From Sphingomonadales bacterium (GTDB taxonomy: Bacteria; Pseudomonadota; Alphaproteobacteria; Sphingomonadales; Sphingomonadaceae), in assembly GCA_028289885.1 (NCBI GenBank), contig JAQGKX010000088.1, forward strand, positions 1 to 63,666: DNA of 63,666 bases, in the 5' to 3' direction. The translations under genes were made by a program, and so were the position numbers. How positions within the stretch are numbered: the stretch's first letter is position 1; every line of letters begins with the position of its first letter. Below, piece after piece: positions 29,769 to 42,903 of the stretch. The notes under the pieces are model-generated. The model was not told the DNA's origin. It saw only the letters and a list, made by a program, of their open reading frames with translations, and searched no databases.

Positions 29769-30729
29769 TCGGGCCAGGGATCGGGCGCGCGTCGGTGTCC
29801 TGATATCCGGTCGAGGATCGAACATGGCGGCGATGATCTATGCTGCCAAGGCGAGCGACTGTCCGTTCGAAATTGTCGTGGTGATTGCCAATGATCCACA
29901 CGCTGCTGGCCTGAAACTGGCGGCGGCGGAGGGTGTGGCGACCGTGGCGCTCGATCATCGCGGTATGAAGCGGGCCGACTTCGATGCGCTGCTACACGAG
30001 GAGCTGACGGCGGCGCGTTGCGAATATGTCGCCCTTGCAGGATATATGCGATTGCTGTCCGATGGGTTCGTCGCAAAATGGGCGGGTCGGATGATCAACA
30101 TACATCCGTCGCTGCTGCCGAAGTACAAAGGGCTGGACACACATTTGCGCGCGATCGAAGCGGGAGACCGAGTGTCCGGGTGTTCGGTTCACGTTGTGAC
30201 GGCCGAACTCGATGCCGGAGAAGTGCTGGGGCAAACTGAAGTCGCAATCCTGCCCGACGACACCGAACACAGCTTGGCCGACCGGATTCTGATCGCCGAA
30301 CATCAGTTATATTCGCGGACGCTCGCCGATTTCGTAACGCGTGGCACACGCCCCCACGCACTGCTGGACAAGGTGCGCGATCTGGCGCTGGCATTGCCGG
30401 AGGTTGAAGAAAAAACCTCGCACGGCAGCCCCGGCTTCTTCGTCACCGGCGGCAAGTTCTTCGCTTATTTTAGTTTCAACCATCATCACGACGGCATCAC
30501 CGGCCTGCTCGTCAAGGCGAGCGGTGTCGAGGAACAGGCAATGCTGATCGAACAGAACCCTGAGCTTTATTACCGCCCAGCATATCTGGGGCCATCGGGC
30601 TGGATCGGTATCAGGCTCGACATTGGCGAGCATGACTGGACCGATATCGCCGAATGGCTTCGCAAGAGTTGGCTCAAGAGCGCGCCGAAGCGGCTTACCA
30701 AGCTGATCGATATTGCCGCCGAGTTCTAG
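29761..30729 (+). CDS. purN: Phosphoribosylglycinamide formyltransferase fused to a MmcQ/YjbR domain
   Basis: Residues 1-200 are PurN, which formylates GAR with 10-formyl-THF in purine synthesis: [12 protein letters not shown], then [17 protein letters not shown] with the catalytic Asn-His pair, and DAGEVLGQ. Residues 205-322 are a separate domain of the MmcQ/YjbR (DUF419) type: [23 protein letters not shown], then the SGWIGIRLD and [21 protein letters not shown] ending. No frame change or stop lies between them. The family's DNA-binding-like fold has no known link to purine synthesis. The ATG at 29761 overlaps purM by 8 bases. Confidence 0.9.
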   Translation: MADRARDRARVGVLISGRGSNMAAMIYAAKASDCPFEIVVVIANDPHAAGLKLAAAEGVATVALDHRGMKRADFDALLHEELTAARCEYVALAGYMRLLSDGFVAKWAGRMINIHPSLLPKYKGLDTHLRAIEAGDRVSGCSVHVVTAELDAGEVLGQTEVAILPDDTEHSLADRILIAEHQLYSRTLADFVTRGTRPHALLDKVRDLALALPEVEEKTSHGSPGFFVTGGKFFAYFSFNHHHDGITGLLVKASGVEEQAMLIEQNPELYYRPAYLGPSGWIGIRLDIGEHDWTDIAEWLRKSWLKSAPKRLTKLIDIAAEF

Positions 30730-30731
30730 AG

Positions 30732-30760
30732 TTCAGGGGACGCCACCAGCGCCCCCTGAA
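30732..30760. terminator. Bidirectional hairpin between convergent purN and ndk
   Basis: TTCAGGGGACGC (30732-30743) pairs with GCGCCCCCTGAA (30749-30760): 12 positions with one A-C mismatch and a 5-nt loop, within the 38-base gap between two stop codons. It starts 2 bases after the purN stop. T-runs are short, so it may work as a stabiliser as much as a terminator. Confidence 0.7.
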
Positions 30761-30767
30761 ATGTTAG

Positions 30768-31190
30768 TCAGCCGACGATTTCTTCGGGCCTGAAGAAGTA
30801 AGCGATCTCGATCGCTGCATTTTCGTCGCTGTCCGAACCATGGACCGTGTTTGCTTCAATCGATTCGGCCAGTTCCTTGCGGATCGTACCGGCTTCGGCG
30901 TTCGCGGGGTTGGTTGCGCCCATGATATCGCGGTTGCGCTGCATGGCGTTCTCGCCCTCAAGGACCTGTACGACGACCGGGCCGGAGATCATGAACGTCA
31001 CCAGCTCACCGAAAAACGGACGCTCGCGGTGGACTTCGTAAAAGCCTTCGGCCTGTTCGCGGGTCATGTGGATGCGCTTCGAAGCGACGATGCGAAGGCC
31101 AGCGTCCTCAAGCATCTTGGTGACGGCACCGGTGATGTTGCGGCGCGTTGCGTCGGGCTTGATGATCGAGAATGTGCGTGTACCGGCCAT
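30768..31190 (-). CDS. ndk: Nucleoside diphosphate kinase
   Basis: Balances NTP pools by phosphate transfer through a phosphohistidine. At 140 residues it is full length: start [14 protein letters not shown], the catalytic His117 in NTVHGSDS, and the [11 protein letters not shown] segment are canonical. ATG start. It lies 80 bases after pepA on the same strand and converges on purN. Confidence 0.98.
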   Translation of the reverse strand: MAGTRTFSIIKPDATRRNITGAVTKMLEDAGLRIVASKRIHMTREQAEGFYEVHRERPFFGELVTFMISGPVVVQVLEGENAMQRNRDIMGATNPANAEAGTIRKELAESIEANTVHGSDSDENAAIEIAYFFRPEEIVG

Positions 31191-31270
31191 GACGGTGCGG
31201 CTCCGTAAATAAGGGGTGAATGGGATGGGCGCGCCTGTAGGCTGCTAAGCCGTCAGGTGCAACCGCAGCC

Positions 31271-32734
31271 TCAGTTGGCGGACTCGTGATTGTCCGCGAT
31301 GAACCGGTCGAGCAGGCGAACGCCGTAACCCGTAGCGCCGGTATCCCACACGGTTCCGGGCTTCGATGCCCACACCATGCCCGCGACGTCCAGATGCGCC
31401 CATTTCACGCCCTCGTCGACGAACCGCTTGAGGAACTGCGCCGCCGTAATTGATCCGCCGTCGCGGGGACCCACATTCTTCATGTCCGCGATCGGGCTGT
31501 CGATCAGCTTGTTATAGGCGTCCCCCATCGGCAGCCGCCACAAGGGATCGCCCGCTGAAGCGCCAGCCGCAGCCAGTTGCGCCGCAAGCCCGTCGTCGTT
31601 CGAGAACATGCCGCCATATTCATGGCCCAGCGCCACGATCATCGCCCCCGTCAGCGTGGCGATGTCGATCATCACCTTCGGGCTGAACTGCTGCTGCGCC
31701 CATGTCATCGCATCGCACAGCACCAGCCTCCCCTCGGCATCGGTGTTGATAACCTCGATGGTCTGCCCCGACATTGACGTCACGATGTCACCCGGACGCT
31801 GCGCGTTACCGTCGGGCATGTTCTCCACCAGCCCACAGATGCCGACGACATGAGCCTTCGCCTTGCGGGTCGCCAGCGCGAGCATGGCACCGGCAACGGC
31901 ACCCGCGCCGCCCATGTCCCACTTCATATCCTCCATGCCCGCAGCACCCTTGATCGAGATGCCGCCGGTATCGAAGGTCACGCCCTTGCCGACGAAAACG
32001 ACCGGCGTCTTTTCCGCGCCGCCGGTGCCGTCCCATTTGAGGACGAGAAGGCGCGCTTCCCGGCGCGAACCCTGCGACACGCCGAGCAACGAACCCATTC
32101 CGGCGGCGGCCATGTCGGCCTCGTCGAGAACCTGTATTTCGATCCCGACCTCAGCCAGCTTCTGGCACCGTTCGACGAATGATTCGGGGAAGATGATATT
32201 AGCCGGTTCGGTGACGAGTTCGCGCGTAAACGCCATGCCATCCACGACAGCGCTTGCATTCGCCCAGGCCGCATCGAGGCCCGGCTCGGCATTCACCACG
32301 ATCACCTCTGCGAGCGTCGGCTTTTGCTTGTCGGTCAGCTTTGTACGATATTTATCATAGCGCCATGCCCGCAGCTCGACCGCAGCAGCGAGGCGCGCGG
32401 CAGAAGCCGCAGGGGCGCCCGCCGCATCGATGACGAGCGACGTCGCCCCCGATATCAGCAGCCGCGCACAAAGTGCCCCGCCCGCCTTTTCAAAGTCTTC
32501 CGGCGTCCCCGCGCCGACGCCCGCCAGTAGCACCCGCTTAGGGGAGCCATCCTCGACCGACGAATACTCCACGACCGCACCGGCATCGCCGTCGAATCGC
32601 GAAAGTGTCGCCGCCGCCTGCAGGCCGGGCGCTGCATCGTGTCCCGCCACCGCAGCGGCAATACCGTCTTTCCGCACAAGCAAGGCGATGTCGGATGCGG
32701 ATGTGGGACGGGCAGATACAAAGGAAACGCGCAT
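31271..32734 (-). CDS. pepA: Leucyl aminopeptidase (M17)
   Basis: Zinc/manganese aminopeptidase of 487 residues that removes N-terminal residues from peptides; E. coli PepA also acts as a DNA-binding factor. The N-terminal macro-like domain (about 1-165) is followed by the catalytic domain with GKGVTFDTGGISIK and the family signature NTDAEGRLVL. The ATG at 32734 (MRVSFVSARP) was preferred to a TTG five codons upstream. Divergent from lptD, as in many proteobacteria. Confidence 0.94.
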   Translation of the reverse strand: MRVSFVSARPTSASDIALLVRKDGIAAAVAGHDAAPGLQAAATLSRFDGDAGAVVEYSSVEDGSPKRVLLAGVGAGTPEDFEKAGGALCARLLISGATSLVIDAAGAPAASAARLAAAVELRAWRYDKYRTKLTDKQKPTLAEVIVVNAEPGLDAAWANASAVVDGMAFTRELVTEPANIIFPESFVERCQKLAEVGIEIQVLDEADMAAAGMGSLLGVSQGSRREARLLVLKWDGTGGAEKTPVVFVGKGVTFDTGGISIKGAAGMEDMKWDMGGAGAVAGAMLALATRKAKAHVVGICGLVENMPDGNAQRPGDIVTSMSGQTIEVINTDAEGRLVLCDAMTWAQQQFSPKVMIDIATLTGAMIVALGHEYGGMFSNDDGLAAQLAAAGASAGDPLWRLPMGDAYNKLIDSPIADMKNVGPRDGGSITAAQFLKRFVDEGVKWAHLDVAGMVWASKPGTVWDTGATGYGVRLLDRFIADNHESAN

Positions 32735-32874
32735 GTTGGGCTCACTCAAGCGAAAAGAATCAGGGGATTGCGGCTGTTACGCCCAAGCATGGCCCCGTGC
32801 ATAGTGAAAGCGAAGCTGTGAAAGCCTGTGATTGCGGTCCCCGCCCGGCAGTGCGATAGGCGTTCAGGTTGGCC

Positions 32875-35133
32875 ATGCCGAATATGGTCCAACATCGAAA
32901 AAGGCTGTTCGTGACGCGTTTTAGTGCTTTTCTGCTGGCTTCGGTGCCGATCGCGTTCGCAATGACCGGCGCAGCGGAGGCCCAGCAGGGCTATCCCCCG
33001 CCGCCCGTTGTCCCCACGGTTCCCGCGAAGGCCGAACAGCAGGTCGACTTTGCCGCGAACCAGCTCGATTACGATAATAACACCCAGGTCGTCACCGCAA
33101 CCGGCGACGTCCGCATGGCAAGCGAAGGCAACCGCGTCCGCGCCGACAAGATCGTCTGGAACCGGAAATCGGGAGCGGTCCACGCGATCGGCAACGTCGT
33201 TACCGTCAATCCGGGCGGCGATACCGCCTATGGCGACGACGTCGAACTGACCGACACGCTGAAGGATGGGGTCGTCAACAATTTGCTGCTGGTACTGGCG
33301 GACGGAGGGCGGCTCGCCGCCCGGCGCGCAACGCGAATCAATGGCGTCACCACGCTGGAAAGCGCGGCCTATTCGCCCTGCCCGGTCCTCGACGATCATG
33401 GGTGCCCGCGCAAACCGTCGTGGCAAATCTCTGCGTTGCGCATCATCCATGATCCCAACGGCAAGAAGATGACCTTCAAGGGTGGTCGTCTCGAAATGTT
33501 CGGCGTGCCGCTAATCGTGTTGCCGACGCTGACGCAGCCGCTGGGTGATGAGGGCGCGGGCGGGCTGTTGTTCCCGAACCTCAAATACACGCGGACCAAC
33601 GGTTTTGAACTGGCGATTCCCTATTACCTGAAGGTGGGCACGAATCGCGACCTGACCCTGACCGCGCACGCCTATACGGCTGTACTGCCCGCGATCGAGG
33701 GCGAATATCGGGCACTGACGTCGAACGGGGCTTATCGCGTCTCGGCCTTTGCAACCTATGGCTCGCGCATTCCGGTGTCGGGATCGAACATCCCATCACA
33801 GCGCGATTTTCGCGGATCGATCGACGCCGCGGGCCGCTTCCAGCTCGATCCGGAATGGAGCATCAGCGCGTCGCTCCGCCTCGTTTCGGATCGCACGTTC
33901 CTGCGCCGCTATGACCGGTCCTATGAAGACCGCCTGCGCTCGACTTTCAACATCGAGCACATCGACGACAAGAGCTATTTCTCGGTGTCGGGGTGGGCCG
34001 TGCAAACCCTGCGCGCCCTCGACGTGCAGGGCCAGATACCGGTCGCGCTACCCCTGATCGATTACCGGCGGCGGATCGCCGATCCAGTGCTCGGCGGGAA
34101 TTTCGACCTCCAGTTGAACACGCTCGCGCTGACGCGGACGGCGGGCCAGGATACGCAACGCGCCTTTGCCGGCCTGCGATGGGACCTGCGCAAGCTGACG
34201 ACCATGGGACAGGAGGTGATCTTCACCGCTTATGCGCGCGGCGACATCTATCACAGTGACGCGAACGCCCAGACGGCGACGGCGCTTTACCGTGGCGAGC
34301 CCGGCTTCCAGACGCGGGGGATCGGTGCGCTGGCAGCAGAAATCCGCTGGCCCTTCATCGGTGAATTCATGGGCGGCACCCAGAGAATAACCCCGCGCCT
34401 GCAACTTGTTGCCTCTCCACCGACTGCCAATCTGCGCATCCCCAATGAAGATGCGCGCTCGGTCGATCTTGAGGACAGCAATTTGTTCGCGCTGAACCGC
34501 TTCCCGGGATATGATCGGTGGGAGGGTAGCAGCCGCTTAACCTATGGCCTCGACTATGCATTCGACCGCCCGGGCCTGTCGATTATCGCCAACATCGGCC
34601 AGAGCTATCGTTTCAATTCCACAGCGGCAATTTTTCCCGACGGCACCGGCCTTACCAACCAGACATCCGACATCGTCGGGCGCACGACGGTGAAGTTTCG
34701 CCGCTTTATCGAACTCACTCACCGCTACCGGATCGACAAGGACAGCTTCGCGCTGCGCCGCAACGAAATCGACGCGACGATCGGCAGCACGGCGACATAT
34801 TTCTCGGTCGGCTATCTGAAGCTCAACCGCAACATAGACCCCACGATCGAGGATTTGCGGGACCGCGAGGAAGTCCGCCTCGGCGGTCGCGTGCAGATCG
34901 GTCGCTATTTCTCGATTTTCGGGTCAACCACCATCGACCTGACCAGCACCGCGGAAGACCCGACCACCACATCCGATGGCTATGACCCCGTCCGTCATCG
35001 CGTCGGCATCGCCTATACGGACGACTGCCTCGACATCGGGCTGACATGGCGGCGCGATTACGACTCCACCGGCGATGCCAAGAGCGGGAACAGCTTTTTG
35101 CTCAGGCTGGCGTTCCGTGGACTTGGCCGCTAA
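32875..35133 (+). CDS. lptD: LPS-assembly protein LptD
   Basis: Outer-membrane component that, with LptE, inserts lipopolysaccharide into the outer leaflet. A signal peptide (about 1-40, ending AAEAQQ) is followed by an N-terminal OstA/LptA-like domain (DFAANQLDYDNNTQVVTATGDVRM and repeats of this pattern). The C-terminal 26-strand barrel covers about residues 190-750, and paired cysteines occur near 170-185 (CPVLDDHGC). The product is 752 residues from the ATG at 32875; TTG 32869 or ATG 32884 are alternatives. First gene of lptD-surA-pdxA-rsmA. Confidence 0.93.
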   Translation: MPNMVQHRKRLFVTRFSAFLLASVPIAFAMTGAAEAQQGYPPPPVVPTVPAKAEQQVDFAANQLDYDNNTQVVTATGDVRMASEGNRVRADKIVWNRKSGAVHAIGNVVTVNPGGDTAYGDDVELTDTLKDGVVNNLLLVLADGGRLAARRATRINGVTTLESAAYSPCPVLDDHGCPRKPSWQISALRIIHDPNGKKMTFKGGRLEMFGVPLIVLPTLTQPLGDEGAGGLLFPNLKYTRTNGFELAIPYYLKVGTNRDLTLTAHAYTAVLPAIEGEYRALTSNGAYRVSAFATYGSRIPVSGSNIPSQRDFRGSIDAAGRFQLDPEWSISASLRLVSDRTFLRRYDRSYEDRLRSTFNIEHIDDKSYFSVSGWAVQTLRALDVQGQIPVALPLIDYRRRIADPVLGGNFDLQLNTLALTRTAGQDTQRAFAGLRWDLRKLTTMGQEVIFTAYARGDIYHSDANAQTATALYRGEPGFQTRGIGALAAEIRWPFIGEFMGGTQRITPRLQLVASPPTANLRIPNEDARSVDLEDSNLFALNRFPGYDRWEGSSRLTYGLDYAFDRPGLSIIANIGQSYRFNSTAAIFPDGTGLTNQTSDIVGRTTVKFRRFIELTHRYRIDKDSFALRRNEIDATIGSTATYFSVGYLKLNRNIDPTIEDLRDREEVRLGGRVQIGRYFSIFGSTTIDLTSTAEDPTTTSDGYDPVRHRVGIAYTDDCLDIGLTWRRDYDSTGDAKSGNSFLLRLAFRGLGR

Positions 35134-35198
35134 GCCTGCATTCACCATCGCGGAGGCAATGCCGCCGCGACAAGTTCGATCTGTACGGATGATAAGCA

Positions 35199-36548
35199 TT
35201 GATCAACAATTTTAAGGGTGCCCGGCCCGTTTCGCGCCTGACCGCGGTGCTGGTGAGTGGTTTGCTGGCGGTTGCCGCTGCAGCACAGACAGCGCCCGAA
35301 ACATCCGACAGCGGGTTGAACCTGCCCAAGGACCTGACGACGTTCGGCAAGGTCGATCCGCATCTCCGCAAGGCGACGGCGATCATCAACGGGACGATCA
35401 TCACCGGCACCGATATCGACCAGCGGCTCGCGCTCGTGATCCTCGCTAACGGTGGCAAGATAGCCGACGTGGAGCGCGAACGCCTGCGCCTGCAGGTCCT
35501 CCGCAACATCATCGACGAAACCCTGCAGATACAGGAAGCCAAAGCGCACGATATCGAAGTGTCCTCGGCTGAGATCAACCAGAGCTACGCGCGCGTCGCC
35601 GAACGGTTCAAGCGGACCCCCGAGACGATGGGCGCCTATCTGCGCGAGCAGGGTTCGTCGGAGCGGTCGATCAAGCGCCAGATCCAGGGCGAACTCGCCT
35701 GGAGCCGCCTGTTGCGCCGCCGGGTTGAGCCGTTCGTCAACGTCAGCGAAGACGAAGTGCAGTCGATCATGGACCGCTTGCAGGCATCGAAGGGGCAACA
35801 GGAATATCATATCGGCGAAATCTATCTGTCCGCCACGCCTGAAAATTCTGCCGAAATTCTCGCCAACGGTCGCAAGATCATCGATCAGATTCGCCAGGGC
35901 GGATCGTTTGCCGCCTATGCGCGCCAGTTTTCCGAAGCATCGACTGCTGCGGTCGGCGGCGATCTGGGCTGGGTTCGCGGACCACAGCTTCCCGATGCAC
36001 TGGCGCAGGCTGCTGCCGAAATTTCCGTTGGGCAGATCGCCGGGCCGATTGCTGTCCCTGGCGGGTTTTCGATCGTTTACCTTGTCGACAAACGACAGGT
36101 GCTGATGGCCGATCCCCGCGATGCCATTTTGAACCTTCGCCAGATGTCGCTGAAATTTGCTCCCGGCACGACCAAGGCCGCCGCAACTGCCCAGGCCGAA
36201 GCATTCGGCAAGGCCACGCAGGCAATGCAGGGCTGTGGTAAAACGACCGAGGTCGCCGCTGCCCAAGGTGCCGAAGTCGTTGATAATGATCAGGTAAAGG
36301 TCCGCGACCTGCCGCCGCAGCTCCAGGAAATGCTGCTGAAACTTTCGATCGGTCAGGCAACGCCGCCATTCGGCTCCCCGACCGAAGGCGTCCGCGTCCT
36401 CGTCCTGTGCGGTCGCGACGAAGCCGCCAGCGCCAACGCCCCGACGTTCGAGCAGGTGATGTCGCAAGTCGAGGAAGGCCGCGTCAACCAGCGTGCCCAG
36501 CGCTATCTGCGCGACCTCCGACGTGACGCCGTCATCGATTATCGCTGA
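35199..36548 (+). CDS. surA: Periplasmic peptidyl-prolyl isomerase, SurA-like
   Basis: Chaperone for outer-membrane proteins, including LptD. It has a signal peptide (about 1-30), an N-terminal SurA chaperone region with the ATAIINGTIITGTDIDQR start, one clear PpiC/parvulin domain (about 205-300: YHIGEIYLS to VGGDLGWV), and a C-terminal segment completing the chaperone part. At 449 residues it is close to E. coli SurA (428). The start is TTG at 35199, 65 bases after lptD. Confidence 0.9.
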   Translation: MINNFKGARPVSRLTAVLVSGLLAVAAAAQTAPETSDSGLNLPKDLTTFGKVDPHLRKATAIINGTIITGTDIDQRLALVILANGGKIADVERERLRLQVLRNIIDETLQIQEAKAHDIEVSSAEINQSYARVAERFKRTPETMGAYLREQGSSERSIKRQIQGELAWSRLLRRRVEPFVNVSEDEVQSIMDRLQASKGQQEYHIGEIYLSATPENSAEILANGRKIIDQIRQGGSFAAYARQFSEASTAAVGGDLGWVRGPQLPDALAQAAAEISVGQIAGPIAVPGGFSIVYLVDKRQVLMADPRDAILNLRQMSLKFAPGTTKAAATAQAEAFGKATQAMQGCGKTTEVAAAQGAEVVDNDQVKVRDLPPQLQEMLLKLSIGQATPPFGSPTEGVRVLVLCGRDEAASANAPTFEQVMSQVEEGRVNQRAQRYLRDLRRDAVIDYR

Positions 36549-36549
36549 T

Positions 36550-37566
36550 ATGATCGACGCAACCGCGCCGATGGTCGTCGCGTTGGGCGACCCGGCTGGC
36601 ATCGGACCCGAAATCGCCGCGAAGGCATGGGCCGCGCGGGACACCAGCAAACTTGCGCCGTTTTTCGTGGTCGGTGATCGACGCTCGATCGATGCCGTGT
36701 GGCAGGGGCCGATCGAGCGTATCCGCGACCCGCGCGAAGCCGTCGGCGTGTTCTTCCGTGCGATCCCCTTGCTACAGATCGAGGATGCCGGGATCATCGA
36801 ACCCGGTGTGCCCAGTTTCGAAGGTGCGCGGTGCGCGCTGGCATCGCTCGAAGTTGCCGCAGGGATTGCGCGATCGGGCGCTGCCCGCGCGCTGATCACG
36901 GCTCCGGTTTCCAAAACGCAGCTTTACTCGGTCGGGTTCACGCATCCCGGCCAGACCGAATTTATCGCCGAACGATGTGGCGTATCGAGTGACAATGCCG
37001 TCATGCTGCTGGCAGGGCCCACGCTGAAGGTCGTGCCGGTCACCACACATATTCCTCTTTCCCAAGTCTCGGCCAGTCTTTCAATCGACATGATCGTGGC
37101 AAAGGCCCGGGCGACCGCGCGCGGATTGCAGCGGAATTTTGGCATCGAAAACCCCCGCCTCGCCTTCGCCGGGTTCAATCCTCACGCCGGCGAGAATGGC
37201 GCGCTCGGACGCGAGGAAATCGATTTTATCGCTCCAGCCATCGAGATCCTGCGTGCCGAAGGCATCGACGCCACCGGCCCAATCGCCGCTGATGCCATGT
37301 TCCACGCGCGGGCGCGGGCGGGATATGACGTGGCGATCTGCCTGTATCACGACCAGGCGCTGATCCCTCTCAAGACGCTGCATTTCGATGATGGCGTAAA
37401 CATGACACTTGGACTGCCAGTTGTGCGAACCGCCCCCGACCATGGCACCGCATTCGGCATCGCGGGCCAGAATATCGCGAACCCCGGTGCCATGATCGCG
37501 GCAATCCGCATGGCCGCATCTGCTACCGAGGCTCGCGCTGCCCAGGCTTGCGCGCAAGCCGCTTGA
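36550..37566 (+). CDS. pdxA: 4-hydroxythreonine-4-phosphate dehydrogenase
   Basis: NAD-dependent oxidation and decarboxylation in the DXP-dependent route to pyridoxal 5'-phosphate. In 338 residues it has the start [22 protein letters not shown], the metal ligands in FTHPGQTEF and [12 protein letters not shown], and [10 protein letters not shown]. The ATG at 36550 is one base after the surA stop. The stop overlaps the TTG of rsmA (TTGA). Confidence 0.95.
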   Translation: MIDATAPMVVALGDPAGIGPEIAAKAWAARDTSKLAPFFVVGDRRSIDAVWQGPIERIRDPREAVGVFFRAIPLLQIEDAGIIEPGVPSFEGARCALASLEVAAGIARSGAARALITAPVSKTQLYSVGFTHPGQTEFIAERCGVSSDNAVMLLAGPTLKVVPVTTHIPLSQVSASLSIDMIVAKARATARGLQRNFGIENPRLAFAGFNPHAGENGALGREEIDFIAPAIEILRAEGIDATGPIAADAMFHARARAGYDVAICLYHDQALIPLKTLHFDDGVNMTLGLPVVRTAPDHGTAFGIAGQNIANPGAMIAAIRMAASATEARAAQACAQAA

Positions 37567-38384
37567 GTCAGGACCGCCCACCTCTGCGAGAGGTGATCGC
37601 CCGCCACGGCCTGACCGCCAGCAAGGCGCTCGGCCAGAACTTTCTCCTCGATGGCCAGTTACTCAGGCGCATTGCAGACGTCCCCGGCGACCTGACCGGC
37701 AAGTCGGTTTACGAGGTCGGGCCAGGTCCCGGAGGCCTCACGCGCGCGCTTCTTGACGCCGGAGCCAATGTCACCGCCGTCGAACGCGACCGGCGCTGCA
37801 TGCCCGCCTTGGCGGAACTCGGCGAAACAGCCGACGGCAGGCTGCGCGTGATCGATGCCGACGCGATGACGATCGATCTCGCGTCGGTTTTAGAGCCTGG
37901 CGGCCATATCGTTGCCAATTTGCCGTATAACGTCGGGACCGCCTTACTCGTGAAATGGCTAACGGTTCCGGCATGGCCGCCGCGATGGGCTTCGCTGACG
38001 TTGATGTTCCAGCAGGAGGTTGCCGAACGGATCGTCGCGCCAACCGACAGCGATGCTTTCGGACGGCTGACGGTGCTGGCTCAATGGCGCAGTACGGCGA
38101 CAATCGCGATGCGCGTTCACCGGTCGGCATTCACGCCGCCGCCGAAGGTAATGTCGGCGGTTGTCCATATCGTGCCTGCAGCTCAACCCGATGGTGTGGG
38201 TATCAAAAAGGTCGAACAACTGACCGCCGCCGCATTCGGGCAACGGCGCAAGATGTTGAGACAGAGCGTCAAGTCGGTTCCGGGCGCGCTCGACGCGCTG
38301 GCGACTCTGGGTATCGACCCCGCGCGCCGCGCAGAAACGCTGAGCGTTCAGGAGTTCGTTTCGATCGCCCGCCTGCTCAGTTGA
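37563..38384 (+). CDS. rsmA: 16S rRNA (adenine1518/1519-N6) dimethyltransferase
   Basis: KsgA/RsmA dimethylates two adjacent adenines in the 3' hairpin of 16S rRNA late in small-subunit assembly. Motifs: [28 protein letters not shown] (SAM), and [10 protein letters not shown] (catalytic motif IV). The C-terminal KsgA domain includes [12 protein letters not shown] and [11 protein letters not shown]. The TTG at 37563 forms a TTGA overlap with pdxA and gives 273 residues; a TTG five codons earlier is possible. Its end overlaps the convergent TPR gene by 8 bases. Confidence 0.95.
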   Translation: MSQDRPPLREVIARHGLTASKALGQNFLLDGQLLRRIADVPGDLTGKSVYEVGPGPGGLTRALLDAGANVTAVERDRRCMPALAELGETADGRLRVIDADAMTIDLASVLEPGGHIVANLPYNVGTALLVKWLTVPAWPPRWASLTLMFQQEVAERIVAPTDSDAFGRLTVLAQWRSTATIAMRVHRSAFTPPPKVMSAVVHIVPAAQPDGVGIKKVEQLTAAAFGQRRKMLRQSVKSVPGALDALATLGIDPARRAETLSVQEFVSIARLLS

Positions 38385-38889
38385 CGGCGGGTGGCGCAGG
38401 CTTTGCCGGTGGCGCAGCCACTGCAACCTTTTCCACAGGCGCACCGCGCGCGATGGCTGCGGCCAGTGCCGCTTGCTGGGGGCAAGTCGTAATGCAAAGT
38501 GTCTTGATCTTGGCGAGATTTTCCCCGGCCTTGGTCACGGCGCCCTTGGCGACCATGGCCTCGCCCTGCCCCGCCAGTGCGACGACGTCATTAGGTTCGA
38601 GGAGCAATGCTTCGCGGTAAAGGCGGATCGCCTTTCCATCGAGGTCCTGCCGCGCGGCAACCTTCGCCAGCACGATGAAAGCCGCACGATTGCGTGGATC
38701 GACCGCGAGCGCAGTCTCCAGCGCATCATTGGCCGCGTTCAACTGCCCCGCTGCCGCAGCAGCCTCACCCTGCTTCAGAAGCGCGAGCGAGCGTGCATCG
38801 ATCATCGTATCGGGTCGCGCGCTGTGGCTGACGCTGGATACCGTCGCGAGAAGGACGGCAAGGGCAATCGCAGGGGGCGTTAGGCGCAT
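38377..38889 (-). CDS. Small exported TPR protein
   Basis: A 170-residue protein with a signal peptide ([24 protein letters not shown]). It has two or three tetratricopeptide units ([22 protein letters not shown], then [19 protein letters not shown]) and a proline/alanine-rich C-terminal tail ([12 protein letters not shown]). Two cysteines (LCITTCPQQ) lie near the end. It is the last gene of a minus-strand group after the RsmB-like gene (32-base gap). Probably a periplasmic interaction module; partner unknown. Confidence 0.78.
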   Translation of the reverse strand: MRLTPPAIALAVLLATVSSVSHSARPDTMIDARSLALLKQGEAAAAAGQLNAANDALETALAVDPRNRAAFIVLAKVAARQDLDGKAIRLYREALLLEPNDVVALAGQGEAMVAKGAVTKAGENLAKIKTLCITTCPQQAALAAAIARGAPVEKVAVAAPPAKPAPPAVN

Positions 38890-38920
38890 CAGGGTCTCCA
38901 GAACCATCTAGTGGTCGAGA

Positions 38921-40084
38921 CTAGCACGCACGAATCAGCCTTGCGACGAAAAATCCATCTGTCCCGTCATGACTCGGAGTCAAAATACGACCGGGGCCGG
39001 ATTCGCGTCCGATCTCAAGCGGTTCGGCCTTGAAATCGGGGTTATGCATCAGGAAATCCTCGATCTGGCCCCAGCCCTCACGCTCGATCAACGAACATAC
39101 GGCATAGACCAGCACCCCGCCGGGCCGGACCAAGGGGGTCGCGAGGTCGAGGACGTGACGCTGGACATCGAGGACGTCGCGCAACCGGTCGGGCGTGATT
39201 CGCCAGCGCGCCTCCGGGTTGCGGCGCAGGGTGCCACTGCCGGTGCAGGGCGCGTCGACCAGAACGACGTCGCCCTTCTCCGCCAGATTGCCGAGCATCG
39301 CGGCTTCACGCCCACCATCGAGCAGGCGGACCTCAACGTTGACGCCAGCACGCGCGGCGCGGGGTGACAGGCGTGACAGGCGGGTGCGGTCAGTGTCGCA
39401 GGCTACCAGACGCCCGCTGTTTTCCATGTCGGCCCCGAGCGCGAGCGTCTTGCCCCCGCCCCCGGCGCACAGGTCGATGACGGTCATGCCGGGCTTTGCC
39501 TGACAGGCAGCGACGACGAACTGGCTGCCCGCGTCCTGAACGTCGATCAGGCCGTCGCGCATGGCATCATCAGCTTCGATCGCGATGGGAGGATCGATCC
39601 GCAAGCCATTGGGAAGGCCAGGTATCTGCGTGGCGTTCGGATAGATGGCCATCATCGCATCGGGCGAAGTCTGAAGCACGTTGACGCGCAGGTCGAGCGG
39701 CGCGCGGGCAAGCAGGGCTTCGTGTTCAGCGGCATCGATACGCCCGCCGAGCCAGTCTGGCATCGGCGCTGGCTGCAACGCGTTCTCCGCGCGACCGATC
39801 TTTGGCGGGCCATAGGGAGAGCCGTCGAAGGCCGCGGCAATTTCGGGGTCGATCTGGGCCAACCCCAGCATGGCGCGGCGCCCGGTTTCGGGTGGCTCGC
39901 CAAACGCACGGATGGCGCGATAGATCAGGTCCCGGATGCCGCGACGATCCCCTGAACCTGCAAAGCGGCGGGTCTTGAACCATTCGGCGATGATCGTGTC
40001 GGCAGGTGCGCCGTTGCGCTGTGCCGATGCGACGATCTTGTCGAGGAGTTCGATTGCCATCTGGACGCGGGCTGCTGGGGTCAT
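38921..40084 (-). CDS. RsmB/NOP-family rRNA (cytosine-C5) methyltransferase
   Basis: A 387-residue SAM-dependent m5C methyltransferase, most like RsmB (16S C967). The N-terminal NusB-like helical region (about 1-130) is followed by the methyltransferase domain: VIDLCAGGGGKTLAL (SAM), LVDAPCTGSGTLRRNPE (motif IV cysteine) and VYAVCSLIEREG (motif VI catalytic cysteine). ATG start. It lies 109 bases after guaB, past a terminator. The exact target is inferred from the family. Confidence 0.87.
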   Translation of the reverse strand: MTPAARVQMAIELLDKIVASAQRNGAPADTIIAEWFKTRRFAGSGDRRGIRDLIYRAIRAFGEPPETGRRAMLGLAQIDPEIAAAFDGSPYGPPKIGRAENALQPAPMPDWLGGRIDAAEHEALLARAPLDLRVNVLQTSPDAMMAIYPNATQIPGLPNGLRIDPPIAIEADDAMRDGLIDVQDAGSQFVVAACQAKPGMTVIDLCAGGGGKTLALGADMENSGRLVACDTDRTRLSRLSPRAARAGVNVEVRLLDGGREAAMLGNLAEKGDVVLVDAPCTGSGTLRRNPEARWRITPDRLRDVLDVQRHVLDLATPLVRPGGVLVYAVCSLIEREGWGQIEDFLMHNPDFKAEPLEIGRESGPGRILTPSHDGTDGFFVARLIRAC

Positions 40085-40100
40085 TGGATAGGGCCTAATA

Positions 40101-40142
40101 TAAATAAAACCGCTTCCCTGGGCGCGCGGCCCGGGAAAGCGG
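40101..40142 (-). terminator. Intrinsic terminator after guaB
   Basis: Read on the minus strand, CCGCTTTCCCGGG pairs with CCCAGGGAAGCGG (a bulged base on each side) around a GC-rich loop and is followed by TTTTATTTA. It lies about 50 bases beyond the guaB stop and before the RsmB-like gene, so it should separate the two. Confidence 0.72.
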
Positions 40143-40193
40143 AGAGAGTATGCGAAAATGCAGAAATGTTGCGATCAAATGTCGCTTTCGGCT

Positions 40194-42903
<2,710 letters not shown>

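Noticed and set aside
31239-31271. AGGCTGC/GCAGCCT inverted repeat at the pepA 3' end as a terminator
   Set aside because: The 19-base loop is long and no T-run follows.
35142-36914. Minus-strand open frame of 590 codons antisense to surA and pdxA
   Set aside because: Opposite two genes with clear motifs and coupled starts.
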